Assembly: GCF_029714325.1 (NCBI RefSeq)
Contig: NZ_CP121666.1
Location: 7,347,001 to 7,411,000 of the forward strand
Origin: Bradyrhizobium sp. CB1717
GTDB taxonomy: Bacteria > Pseudomonadota > Alphaproteobacteria > Rhizobiales > Xanthobacteraceae
Direction: 5' to 3'
DNA length: 64,000 bases
Below, piece by piece: positions 54,337 to 63,280 of this stretch (its first letter is position 1; each line of letters starts with the position of its first letter). The notes beneath the pieces are model-generated. The model did no database searches. It was given only the letters and a program-made list of their open reading frames with translations, and was not told the DNA's origin. The translations under genes were made by a program, and so were the position numbers.

Positions 54337-54794
54337 CGGATGCCCCGAAGCGCCGACAGCACCGTCAAAAGCGTCGCCAGCTCCACGCCCGGCTCAACCC
54401 GGATGCGCGCCCCACTCAGTTCGATTTCGATCACTCCGCAGGCCTTCGCCGGCGGCGCGGCGATCTCCAAAGGCCTCGTCTGTGCTGGCGAACTGCGCTC
54501 GGCCTCGCCGGCCGTCTCGCCGTCGCTCTCGGCCCCAATTTGGATCGGCACGAAGCTCGACGCCTTGCCGGCTACCACCGTCGCAACCTGGCGTCGCCAC
54601 ACCGTGAGCAGCCCGCGGAAAACGCCATTGCGTCGCGCCACCTCGGAGATGTTCGCACCTTCCTCAAAGCTCTCCGCCGCGATCCGGGCCTTCTCCTCGC
54701 CCGTCCATCATCGCCGCCGGCGCTCCCCGGTGATTACCTCGACGCGACGATAAGAATCGCCTTCCTGTCTGACATCAAGCATGGCATTTGCCAT
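54333..54794 (-). pseudogene. IS66 TnpA with an in-frame stop
   Basis: From the ATG at 54794 the frame reads MANAMLDVRQEGDSYRRVEV, ITGERRRR, then TGA, then WTGEEKARIAAESFEEGANI and SEVARRNGVFRGLLTVWRRQ. An extra TGA codon between CGA and TGG breaks an otherwise normal protein with a helix-turn-helix. A restart at the downstream MARRNG-like codon would lack half the domain. Confidence 0.75.
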
Positions 54795-54879
54795 CGTTCC
54801 ACCTCCAGCGAACCGCTCATGCCAGGCTGTATTGCGCGCAAACCGAAGGATGGCTAGGTGGGGGCGTCATGCCGCTTAC

Positions 54880-54887
54880 GTAAGGTC
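54880..54887 (+). repeat. IS66 target duplication, right copy
   Basis: GTAAGGTC, identical to 51833-51840. Confidence 0.9.
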
Positions 54888-55056
54888 GGTGTGTCCTGCT
54901 CTTTCAACAGATCCCACCTCCAGCCCGTGCAAAGTAGACTTTCGGTCCAAGTTGGTGCTGGTTCTGCTGAAGCAGGCGTCGCGCACGCGCCAGTATACAC
55001 TCCAACGCCTTCGATCCGGTTGAGTCCAGGAAATTGACTGCAAGGCGCACTAGGGG

Positions 55057-55084
55057 CTTGAATCGTACGTGGCGTCAAATTGTA
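55057..55084 (+). promoter_or_regulatory. 28-bp conserved element upstream of the aminotransferase operon (copy B)
   Basis: CTTGAA-T-CG-T-ACGTGGCGTCA-AA-TTGTA, 615 bp before the aminotransferase gene. Three differences from copy A. The remaining stretch 54888-55698 has no supported gene. Confidence 0.6.
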
Positions 55085-55698
55085 CGATCTAAGACAACGA
55101 GGCGGTGGTGCATCACCACACCAACTCCAGCTAGGCCGCGGCTTAGGGTTCAGAGGCTCACTTCTCGACGGAGTGCCGGGAGAACGGATGAGATTCGGCA
55201 CCACGAGGATGATTGGTCGGAAACTGCTTGAGCGAAGGATAGAGGATTGTACTGGACAGCGCGAGGATGATCGATACGGCCCCAGTCTTTGAACGAGAGA
55301 CTTCGCCCGACAAGACCTGCGGACCCATTCGTTCGTGGCTAACATACATCGATAGCGCCATCAAAGGGGTCCGCCAGCTTGGAACGTCGCTCGTTGAAGA
55401 ACTGGATCTCTGGATCCTTTTGCAACGGAGCTGTGTGATGCGGAAAATAATAGCTTCTGAGCTCAAGACGACGGACAGCAAACGCGTCTTGGTCGTTCAG
55501 ATCAGTTGAGTTTCGTCCTGCTCACAGCATCGAGATAGCCCACCCGCACGGGTGACTTCAGCTCACCTTTGCTGGCGCCTGACCCGATGCGCTCGACCCC
55601 ACTAAGACTGCTTAGTTCGAACATCCCAGCCCGCCAGCTTTCGGCGCCGTTGGCGCGCCACTCGCGCAAAACTCTTCACCGGAGAACGAAAGACAATC

Positions 55699-56796
55699 AT
55701 GACAGACGCAAAAATACCGAGCCTGCTGTCATCGCTTACTCCGATCGCTCGCGAATTGGACGCTCTCCCGGCGGGCCGGCCAGCGCCGGCTGCTTGTTTG
55801 ATGAGGCTAAATGCAAATGAGAATCCATTTCCGTTGCCAAGCATTGTGATGCGAAGTGCAATTGCAGCGCTAGAGCGGCAATACCTGTATCCAGAGCATG
55901 ACAATATCACCTTGAGGGAAGCAGCGGCCGCCGCCTATGGCATGTCCGCGGATCGCGTCATGGCTGGTAATGGATCATCTGAACTTCTTAGCCTGATTTA
56001 TAGAGCTTTTCTTGCTCCGGGTGACAGCATCGCAATGTTGTCGCCGGGGTTCTCGTTCAACCGTAAGCTAGCCTCGTTACAAGGGGCGCAGTTTATTGAA
56101 GTCCGCGGCAACGAACTTGACAGCCTGCCGATCGACAGCTTTCTCTTCGGACCTGCAAGACATGCCAAATTCATTCTGTTGGCAAATCCGAACAATCCGA
56201 CGGGCGCCTTCGTGCCAGTCGCTGAGATCGAGCGCCTCGTAGCGAAGTATGACCGATTGGTCGTGCTGGACGAGGCGTATATCGACTTCGCGCCTGAGAA
56301 CGGGCTGCACCTGGTGAACCGATATTCAAATCTTCTGATTCTGCGTACGTTCTCCAAGAGCTATGCAACCGCGGGCATTCGCATTGGCTTCGCGTTCGGA
56401 CATCCCGAGCTGATTGGGAGGCTTCGTAACATCCAGAATATGTTCAACATGAATGTGATTGGGCACGCCGTTGGCATGAGCGTCCTTTCCAATCGTCGCG
56501 CTTATGACGAGAACCACAACCACATCAAGCATGAACGGCAGCGAGTCTCGGGCGCGCTCTCCGAGTTCGGGTTCTCTGTAATACCCTCGCACGCGAATTT
56601 TCTCCTCGCCCGTGTGCCTGCGGGTCGGGACGGCAAATGGTGGCAGAGCGCTTTGGAGCGTCAGGGGATCCTTGTCGCCTTCTTTCCGGATGACGGTCTA
56701 GAAGATTGTATTCGCGTTAGCATCGGTACAAGGAACCAGATGGACCCATTTCTTGAGGCCGTCGACAAGATTCGTCGGGGAGCAGACAGCTCTTAA
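55699..56796 (+). CDS. HisC-like PLP aminotransferase (y4wE-type)
   Basis: The 365-residue fold-type I aminotransferase has LNANENPFPLP, LANPNNPTGAF (161-171), LDEAYIDFAPEN, and the PLP-binding Lys220 in TFSKSYATAGIRIG. This is the histidinol-phosphate aminotransferase subgroup, which also acts on aromatic amino acids. Its pairing with the following monooxygenase is like y4wE-y4wF of Rhizobium sp. NGR234, a locus linked to flavonoid-induced indole-3-acetic acid. It might turn tryptophan into indolepyruvate; this is inference. Confidence 0.88.
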   Translation: MTDAKIPSLLSSLTPIARELDALPAGRPAPAACLMRLNANENPFPLPSIVMRSAIAALERQYLYPEHDNITLREAAAAAYGMSADRVMAGNGSSELLSLIYRAFLAPGDSIAMLSPGFSFNRKLASLQGAQFIEVRGNELDSLPIDSFLFGPARHAKFILLANPNNPTGAFVPVAEIERLVAKYDRLVVLDEAYIDFAPENGLHLVNRYSNLLILRTFSKSYATAGIRIGFAFGHPELIGRLRNIQNMFNMNVIGHAVGMSVLSNRRAYDENHNHIKHERQRVSGALSEFGFSVIPSHANFLLARVPAGRDGKWWQSALERQGILVAFFPDDGLEDCIRVSIGTRNQMDPFLEAVDKIRRGADSS

Positions 56797-57028
56797 GTCC
56801 GTCATGTTCATCCAACCGTCGGGCACGTGAGCAAGAAGGTTTGGCGCGCCCGCCCGGCTCCTCGCCAGGCCGCCTCTTCGATCTGCTGTCGGACGTACGC
56901 TCTGGATCCGCAGAGCTATCGCCGCAGGCGGCATGAACTCGGCCCTGCATCAAAAGCAACGCATTCGCCCGGCCGCTTCAGCTTTCGACAGCCAGCGGTC
57001 CTCAACCTCACACACTGGAGATAGTCTA

Positions 57029-58057
57029 GTGACTAACATCCTTGGTTCAAATCTGACTTGCGGCATCTTCGATCATTTTGATGAAGATGGGCGCAGTATT
57101 GCCGATCAATATGCAGACCGTCTGGTCTTGGCCGAGACCTACGATCGCCTCGGATTCTATGCGTATCATCTCGCGGAGCATCACTGTACCCCCCATGGAC
57201 GAAGCCCCTCGCCCAACCTGTTTTTATCCAGCGTGATACAGCGCACCCGGCGGCTTCGCGTCGGCCAATTGGTCATGCTGCTCAACCTCTATCACCCGCT
57301 GCGTGCGTTCGAGGAGATCTGCATGTTGGATCACTTGAGTAATGGCAGACTTGAAGTGGGTATTGGGCGTGGCTCCCTCCCGATGGAACTAACTTATTTC
57401 GGGGTGGACGCGGATGTGGCTCCCAGTCGTTACGAAGAAGCTTCCCAAATCCTTCTTAATGCGATGAATGGCGGAGTTCTAAACTACCGGGGGCAGCATT
57501 TTGTCCTCGACGGTGTTCCTCTGACCCTTTCGCCCCACCAGCGTCCGCACCCTCCGACATGGGTCGCTACAAATCGGCTAGAGTCCGCCAGTTGGGCAGC
57601 AGCAAATGGCGCAAACCTTGCGTGCGTGGGGCCGTCTTCTGTTGTTCGCAAAGTCAGCGACGTGTTTCGCGCTCATGAGAAAACCAAGCGCCTGGCTGAA
57701 GGTAGGGACCGGTTTATTGCTTTGCTCCGCATGATCGTGATTGGTCGTTCTGAAGCAGAGGCCTATTCGCTCGCCGCACCAGCTTACGAACGCTGGCTCA
57801 CCAGCTTTAAGTTCTTATACGAGTTGAACGAGCTATCCCTGCCCGCCAATCTTCCTCCGACTTTCGAGGCCGCAATCGAAAGTGAACTGTGCGTCGTAGG
57901 AACGCAAGCTTCTGTGCGGCAGACCGTTCTTCATCATCTGGAAGAGGCCGGTGCTAACTATCTTCTTTGCCAGCCCGCATTTGGAAACCTGCCTGTCGAC
58001 GCAGCCGTTAACACGGCAGCTGCGATCCACTCTGAATTCATCGCCCCAGAGGGGTGA
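57029..58057 (+). CDS. Luciferase-like flavin monooxygenase (y4wF-type)
   Basis: The 342-residue protein has the luciferase-like pattern: LAETYDRLGFYAYHLAEHHC, HGRSPSPNLFLSSVIQRTRR, EEICMLDHLSNGRLEVGIGR, and PTWVATNRLESASWAAANGA. Such enzymes use FMNH2 and oxygen. The GTG at 57029 with GGAGA upstream is chosen over a longer frame from 56933. It follows the aminotransferase by 232 bp in the same direction. Its substrate may be the aminotransferase product. Confidence 0.85.
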   Translation: MTNILGSNLTCGIFDHFDEDGRSIADQYADRLVLAETYDRLGFYAYHLAEHHCTPHGRSPSPNLFLSSVIQRTRRLRVGQLVMLLNLYHPLRAFEEICMLDHLSNGRLEVGIGRGSLPMELTYFGVDADVAPSRYEEASQILLNAMNGGVLNYRGQHFVLDGVPLTLSPHQRPHPPTWVATNRLESASWAAANGANLACVGPSSVVRKVSDVFRAHEKTKRLAEGRDRFIALLRMIVIGRSEAEAYSLAAPAYERWLTSFKFLYELNELSLPANLPPTFEAAIESELCVVGTQASVRQTVLHHLEEAGANYLLCQPAFGNLPVDAAVNTAAAIHSEFIAPEG

Positions 58058-58336
58058 ATGGTTTCGAGATCCACTCAAAACAACTTTTTGCGTGAGATGC
58101 TCGATGAGCTCCAATGTGCTGCAGAGCACAGCACACCCCCAAACTCGGTCGGCGCGGCAGTGACAGACCGATCTCCTGGGTTCTCTGCGGCGCGTTCAAG
58201 AGGAGGCCGATATTCTAAGGCCTCTTCGTCATCCGTGTGGATTGGATTTCACGACTTCGAATGCCTATGACCTGCCACTGAATTTTCATCCAGCGGCAGT
58301 TAGAGTCTCGGGGTTTGTTGTAGCGAGACCGAACTT
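58058..58336 (+). other. Truncated sequence between the monooxygenase and the IS3 element
   Basis: A frame opens at an ATG directly after the monooxygenase stop (MVSRSTQNNFLREMLDELQ) but soon looks non-coding and is cut by the IS3. It could be the start of a third operon gene, as y4wG follows y4wF in NGR234. Confidence 0.3.
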
Positions 58337-58370
58337 TGGACCAGCCAGAACTAGAGTTTTGCGCTCTGAA

Positions 58371-59240
58371 TCACGTTGGCGGGCTGGTGGCGCCGGCGTG
58401 ATTTTGCAGCAAAATCGGCGGCCGATTGCCGATGGCTCCATGGGGCCGCTCTTCGTTGTAGTATCTGCGCCAAGTCTCCACCTTTTCCCGGGCGTCCGCA
58501 AGCGACAGGAACCAATGGGCATTGAGGCATTCGGCCCGGAAGCGGCCATTGAACGCTTCGATAAAAGCATTGTCGGTCGGTTTGCCCGGGCGTGAGAAGT
58601 CCAGCGTGACGCCGCGCTGGTAGGCCCAGAGGTCGACGTCACGCGACACGAACTCGCTGCCTTGGTCGACGCGGATCGTCGCCGGGATTCCCACTTCATT
58701 GCAAAGCCTTTCCAGAACATCCACGACATCGGTGCCGCGGAAAGTGAGCCGCGGTTCCAGCGCCGGCGAGAAGCGAGAGAAGATATCGATGATCGTGAGC
58801 ACCCGGAGCTTGCCGCCGGTTGCCAGCTGGTCATGGACAAAGTCCATCGCCCAGATCTCGTTGACCCGCGTCGCTGGCCGGCGGTCATCGCGCAGCTTGG
58901 CCTTGACCCGGCGCTTGGGCGATTTGTTACGCAATTGCAGGCCCAGTTCGCGATAGACGCGGCGGGTCTTGTTCTGGCCGTGACGCCATCCTTCGCGGCG
59001 CAACAGCACATGGACACGGCGATAGCCGTAGCGGACGCGAACATGGCAGATCTCCTTGATCCGAGCTTCGAGGGCCGCCTGGCCGGAGCGACGAGATTTG
59101 TAGTGATAGGTCGATCGATCGAACTCGAGGGCCTTACAAGCCTTGCGGATCGAGACCTGCCACTCACCGCAAAGCTCATCGACGAGCTTGCGCTTCCGAC
59201 CAGGCTTCACAGTTTTCGGCGGATCACGTCCTGCAGCATC
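58371..59240 (-). CDS. IS3-family transposase OrfB
   Basis: The catalytic part has Asp in EIWAMDFVHDQ, Asp in RVDQGSEFVSRDVD, and Glu in KPTDNAFIEAFNGRFRAEC, the IS3 DDE residues. The upstream part (RKLVDELCGEWQVSIRKACK, YGYRRVHVLLRREGW) is the usual HTH_21 region. It is made as an OrfAB fusion by frameshifting near 59230, so the start shown is approximate. It looks intact. Confidence 0.9.
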   Translation of the reverse strand, partial: DAAGRDPPKTVKPGRKRKLVDELCGEWQVSIRKACKALEFDRSTYHYKSRRSGQAALEARIKEICHVRVRYGYRRVHVLLRREGWRHGQNKTRRVYRELGLQLRNKSPKRRVKAKLRDDRRPATRVNEIWAMDFVHDQLATGGKLRVLTIIDIFSRFSPALEPRLTFRGTDVVDVLERLCNEVGIPATIRVDQGSEFVSRDVDLWAYQRGVTLDFSRPGKPTDNAFIEAFNGRFRAECLNAHWFLSLADAREKVETWRRYYNEERPHGAIGNRPPILLQNHAGATSPPT

Positions 59241-59473
59241 TCCTTGTCGAGCGACAAGTCCGCCACCAGTTTCTTCAGCTTGGCGTTCTCGTCCTCGAGC
59301 TGCTTCAACCGGCGCATCTCTGTCGGCAGCAGTCCGTCGTACTTTCTCTTCCAGTTGAAATAGGTCGCCTGGCTGATCCCGGCCTTGCGGCAGATCTCCG
59401 CAACCGCGCCCCCCTCGCTGCCCTGCTTCAGGATAAACGCCTTCTGGGCGTCCGAAAACTTCGAGGCCTTCAT
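59207..59473 (-). CDS. IS3-family OrfA
   Basis: The 88-residue protein has a helix-turn-helix (FSDAQKAFILKQGSEGGAVA, CRKAGISQATYFNWKRKY) and a leucine-zipper-like end (RRLKQLEDENAKLKKLVADL). It binds the IS ends. The ATG at 59473 gives the standard start MKASKFSD. Confidence 0.9.
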   Translation of the reverse strand: MKASKFSDAQKAFILKQGSEGGAVAEICRKAGISQATYFNWKRKYDGLLPTEMRRLKQLEDENAKLKKLVADLSLDKEMLQDVIRRKL

Positions 59474-59639
59474 CGTTGTCCGCTCCTCCCAGCCGAGGGG
59501 ATTTACGCAGCGCAACTCTAGCCAAAAATGGTCCAGTTTTCCGGCCTCAGATCATTTTTGCGTTTCGTGATTCTGGATGCTAACAGTGCCCGCACGCCCG
59601 ATGCGACCCCACTCCCGCGACTTCCTCCTCTTCTTGTTT

Positions 59640-59977
59640 TTCTATTGCCCTCAAGCTGCCTGTCGGTACCCTTGGCCCGCGCAGGTACGGTACAGCTTGT
59701 CGTCGAAGCCAGGCAGTTCAAGCCGACTTTGCAGGTGGCCTTCGTCATCAACCGCAAGATTTCCAACACCGCAATCGGACGGGACGTGGTGAAAGCCTTA
59801 GCCAGCTTCGACATTCCCGTTTGCGACCAGGCGCTAAGCCAACGGGTCGCTTATGCCGAAAGCGCGACGCGAGGGCTGTCCGTCGTAGAGGCAGACCCCA
59901 CAAGCGAAGCCGCTAAGGAGATTGCCAGGCTCGTTCGGAGCTTGACCACGATGAACCAAGCGAAAGCGGCTGCATGA
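59640..59977 (+). pseudogene. parA: C-terminal part of a ParA partition ATPase
   Basis: The frame TVQLVVEARQFKPTLQVAFV, INRKISNTAIGRDVVKALAS, and the end SEAAKEIARLVRSLTTMNQA matches the C-terminal third of plasmid ParA proteins. The Walker motifs are absent: the 5' part is lost at the IS3 side. The stop overlaps the next gene (ATGA). Confidence 0.75.
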
Positions 59978-60227
59978 GCAAGACTGTTAGCTTCAACATG
60001 CCGGTGAAATCGAAGTCGGCCGATAACTGGGTAAGCGAAGGCGTCGAGCCGCATCTGAAGCCGCTCGAATCGCTGCCGACAGCGCCGCCCAAGGTCAAGC
60101 GCGAGTGGAAACGCTTCACATTGGACGTGCCGCTCGAATTGCATGCGCGGGTCAAACTGGGGTGCCTTCAGTCATGCTCGACGAAATCATTCGCTTGCTG
60201 GAAGCTGAGTTTCCAGCCGAATCGTGA
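59974..60227 (+). pseudogene. ParB-like ribbon-helix-helix partition protein, frameshifted
   Basis: It starts MSKTVSFNMPVKSKSADNWV and reaches RFTLDVPLELHARVKLGC. A shift near 60175 moves the end (MLDEIIRLLEAEFPAES, stop at 60225) to another frame. As a result the first frame runs on into the replication gene. It would be the DNA-binding partner of ParA. Confidence 0.65.
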
Positions 60228-60260
60228 AATCGTGGACACGATTAATCGTGTGATCGTGGA

Positions 60261-61458
60261 GATGACCGAGCCAAGCCGATTGATTGCCAAACGCCTCAAG
60301 GCGGAGCTTGGCGATCAGACCTTCTCCGAATGGTTCCGCAACGCGACGTTCCAGTTGAACTCGGACCGGCTACTGGTCCTGGTCGGCACAAAGTTCACAG
60401 CCCAGTTCATCGCAGCACACTACCAGGACATCCTCAAGTCGATAGCCTCTGAGGTCACCGGCAAGCCGGTCACAGTGTCGGTGCTGGAGCACGGACAGTC
60501 AGCGCCCGTGGATGCCGTCGCGCCGATTGAAACAATCCTCCGCGCCGTCGCGCCCGACGACGCTCAACGCGACTTTTTCATTCCGGAACTGTCGGAGGTA
60601 GCCCTCAAGGACGATGTTCATCTCATGGAGATGACGCCCTTCACCCTCAATGCTCGCAACGAAAAGCGCCGAGAGCTGGTTTATACGTCTCCACAAGGCC
60701 TGACGTTGCGCGTCAAAGCGGCCGAAGGCGAGTAGCTTCCGACCTCGGAAGATTACGACCTGGTGCTCATGATGCAGAGCTGGCTTGCCGACATGGCCAA
60801 CCAGTACAAGGCCGCGGTCGAACGCTATGAGGCAGACCGCAGAGCCGGGCATGAAGTAAAACCGCCGGTCATGCCGCCTCGAACCTTCGAGGTCAGCATC
60901 AGCGAAGTCGTAAAGTTCAAGCGGGCCAAGTGGGGAGGCCATGCGAGCGCAGACGTGGTGGATGGCTTGCGGCGACTGGCGAGCACGACCGTGACCATCG
61001 ACTCCATCAAGAAGACCCGATATCGCGGCGGCGTGTTTCATCTGACGGGCCGCGTCGATGTGTTGGCGCAAACCGAGGACGGCAAGGCTAGCCGCCTAGC
61101 CATTGAAATCCCGGACTGGATTTACCAGGGCATCGTAGAGCGCGCGGTGCCGATGCTTCGCACGTTCAGCCGCGATTACTTGATCCTGGCCCAGCCGGTG
61201 CATCGCGCACTGTATCGGCTCCTCTCGCTCAAGTTGCCTAAGGACAGCAATGGCAAAGTGTCTACGGTCTCGTTAGTCGAACTGGCCCAGCGATTTCAGA
61301 CGCGCGCCGATCAAAAGTATTTCAACCGCAACTTCAAGAAAGCGGTCGAGGCCTGCGGCGGTCAATTGCTCGAATATCGTATCGAGCTGATTGGGAAGGC
61401 CGACGACCGGTCTTTGCGAGCCTGGCGCCCGCTGTTAGTCAGCGATTCAGTGCGCTGA
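60261..61458 (+). pseudogene. repA: Plasmid replication initiator RepA, one amber codon
   Basis: The N-terminal part (IAKRLKAELGDQTFSEWFRN, FTAQFIAAHYQDILKSIASE) resembles the DnaA-N-like domain of alphaproteobacterial plasmid initiators. The rest (FEVSISEVVKFKRAKWGGHA, LILAQPVHRALYRLLSLKLP) is an RPA-type initiator with winged helices. A TAG at 60733-60735 interrupts the same frame, where CAG would be expected. The six iterons start at its stop codon. Confidence 0.75.
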
Positions 61459-61594
61459 CATATACATCACCCAACGAGCATCAAGGCGCTGCCGTATAGA
61501 CCACCCACCACTGACACATACATCACCGCTCGCTGACGTATAGATCACCCACCGCTGACACATACATCACTGTTCGCTGACGCATACATCACCC
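61454..61594 (+). repeat. Iteron array of a plasmid origin (six copies)
   Basis: GCTGACRYATACATCACCC-type repeats start at 61454, 61488, 61510, 61532, 61554 and 61576. The last five are exactly 22 bp apart. The array directly follows repA, the classic layout of iteron-controlled plasmids. Confidence 0.88.
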
Positions 61595-62723
61595 GTTTTC
61601 AACCTAAGTGATTGAGCGAAAACTTCACCTCGACCCCTATCCTTCTTTCCTTAGAAATCCTTCTTTCCGCGCCAAGCGCTGCGCGTTGGCCAAACCGGCC
61701 CTAGAAGAAGGGGCCGGTTGTCCACCGCGCGAGACCCCAGCCAGCACCCAGTGCTGAGCTGAAGTTTGACAAACGATCTTGAAAATAACGGTCACTCACG
61801 CTACACTTTCAACGCTAAAGGGCGCTGCACAGAAGCGCGATAAAATCATTTTCGGCCACCCGGTGTTATCACCATTCATTCTAGGCCAGCAAAAGCTTCA
61901 AAAGAGCAACCTAGCCCATCTCAGCAGCAATCAATCGTCTGCCGCTAAACATTCGGCGACGTAATCATTCCCGAGCGGATGCCGCCCGCGAAAGCGGGAC
62001 GCGCATGCCACGGCCTCAAGAGGGGCCGCGGTCGGGGACACGTGAGCCGATGTTTGCCACCGGGGTTTCCGCACAGGATCTCTCGGTGCGCACGTCAACC
62101 TTTCCCGTGGCCTGCTGCAAGGAGTCGTACGCCAAGCATGGACCGTTCGGCACCCTGACCGGGTCCGCCCGGCGTGCGCGGGGCTCCGACATGAGGGCCT
62201 GCGTCGACAGGCTGGCGCGGCAGAAGGCGCTTCGCACTGCGTTCATAGGGCAATCGGACGGCGGTCGTTCCCGCTTGTCCGATTCAAACCGGGAGCTTCC
62301 GCTCCCCGGGGGCCTTCCCTTTTAGCTCATGCCCACCACCTTCCCATTGGAGCATCCCTTGAAATTCTTCCCGCTGCCGCTGTTGCGGCTTCCGTCGGTC
62401 TCCTCTGCGGCGCCGCCAACGCCGCCCAGAAGGATCTCAACGCCACCCCGTCCAGGGTTGACGCCGCCTGTACCGTCGAGCGCTGTATCCCCTACCAGTT
62501 GGCCCGTGGTTATACCCGCGAGCAAGCCAGGAACTGGTGCCCGACCCACCTCTACGGTAACCCGTATCCGCGAACTGCGGGCCGGATGTGGCTGCCAGCC
62601 CGCCAGATCAGATAGTTGAGACGGCGGGATCACGTCAGCAGACTCCGGCGAATCTGCCGTTCGCGCGGAGGGGAGCCATGAGGGCCGGTGATGAGTAAGG
62701 AAAGAGAAGGCGAAAAGGGAGCA
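61595..62723. other. Post-origin stretch with no firm gene
   Basis: The part after the iterons is AT-richer and could include the rest of the origin. At 62345-62630 one plus-strand frame without a start codon reads AAAVAASVGLLCGAANAAQK, then CTVERCIPYQLARGYTREQA, which looks like the remnant of a small exported protein. A GGGAGC-TTCC-GCTCCC hairpin is at 62291-62306. Confidence 0.4.
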
Positions 62724-63035
62724 ATGAAGGGCGGCGGACGGCACGAATTCTTCGTGGTAAATCTGACCAATGAAAAGCTGAAGGGCCACGTTTTGTGGAG
62801 GAGCGGCGGCAACGAGATCAAGCTCGACGTCAACGGGCTTGAGGCTGGCAGGGGTTCGCCGCGAAAGCAGTTTTTCCCGTCCAGCGGTAACCGGGATTAT
62901 TGGCGCTGGTCAGAACGATTCAGGGAGTACCAGTTGAACTGTTACGACGGGGACACCTATGCCGTTGTCACCATCAGCGGCTACGGAATCGGGGTGCTTG
63001 TTACCGCCACGAGCCCCGATACGTGGAAATGGTAG
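62724..63035 (+). CDS. Unknown 103-residue protein
   Basis: The frame MKGGGRHEFFVVNLTNEKLK, GHVLWRSGGNEIKLDVNGL, RDYWRWSERFREYQLNCYDG, DTYAVVTISGYGIGVLVTA has an even mix of strands, consistent with a small beta-sandwich. AGGGAG sits just before the ATG at 62724. No family recognised. It is one of few intact frames near the relic plasmid origin. Confidence 0.5.
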   Translation: MKGGGRHEFFVVNLTNEKLKGHVLWRSGGNEIKLDVNGLEAGRGSPRKQFFPSSGNRDYWRWSERFREYQLNCYDGDTYAVVTISGYGIGVLVTATSPDTWKW

Positions 63036-63124
63036 CATAGCGCACGCGCGGTGCCGCCCTTCGGCCTCGCCTATGGCCGCAGTCCAGGCCTCATCCGTTC
63101 AGCACCGCATGGCTTCCGGGCAAC

Positions 63125-63280
63125 TTGATCCTCCCCGGCATCAGCACCACTGGGACCATTAGTGCCTCGTCGTTGGCCGTCATCAACGGAGCCAACAGCA
63201 GTGGCGATTGCCAGCTGGAGCAAACGACACTTCGCTATCTCCCACCGACGCATGATAGCTATTCCTTCCTACGATGCGGA
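63125..63280 (+). pseudogene. Fragment of an unknown gene cut by the IS256 element
   Basis: A plus-strand frame reads LPGISTTGTISASSLAVING and ANSSGDCQLEQTTLRYLP before running into antisense IS256 sequence near 63280. The Ser/Thr/Gly composition suggests a surface or secreted protein. Both ends are missing. Confidence 0.35.

Larger units (their letters stand above)
51841..54879 (-). mobile_element. IS66-family insertion sequence with a passenger gene
   Basis: The 3039-bp element has imperfect ends (GTAACCGGTATGCGCTCCC at the left; GTAAGCGGCATGACGCCCCC reading inward from the right) and a perfect 8-bp target duplication, as IS66 elements make. It holds tnpA, tnpB, tnpC and a UPF0149-like passenger on the minus strand. 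tnpA, tnpC and the passenger are broken, so it is dead although its ends are pristine. Confidence 0.9.
58337..59535 (-). mobile_element. IS3-family insertion sequence
   Basis: The 1199-bp element has related ends: TGGACCAGCCAGAACTAGAG on the left and TGGACCATTTTTGGCTAGAG reading inward from the right. It contains overlapping orfA and orfB on the minus strand. No clear target duplication was seen. It separates the y4wEF-like operon from the relic plasmid replicon. Confidence 0.85.

Noticed and set aside
55000..55698. A classical nod box before the aminotransferase gene, as for NGR234 y4wE
   Set aside because: Reading this interval I found no convincing nod box; only the 28-bp element stands out.
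59974..60735. A 253-residue fused partition-replication protein
   Set aside because: The fusion arises from a frameshift in the small partition gene; its true end is visible in another frame with its own stop at 60225.
61454..61594. The 22-bp iterons as a CRISPR array
   Set aside because: Repeats are almost contiguous, without unique spacers of constant length, and sit directly behind a plasmid initiator gene.
62005..62325. A 106-residue protein after the plasmid origin
   Set aside because: Composition is basic and irregular, with no recognisable fold and a hairpin inside its end.
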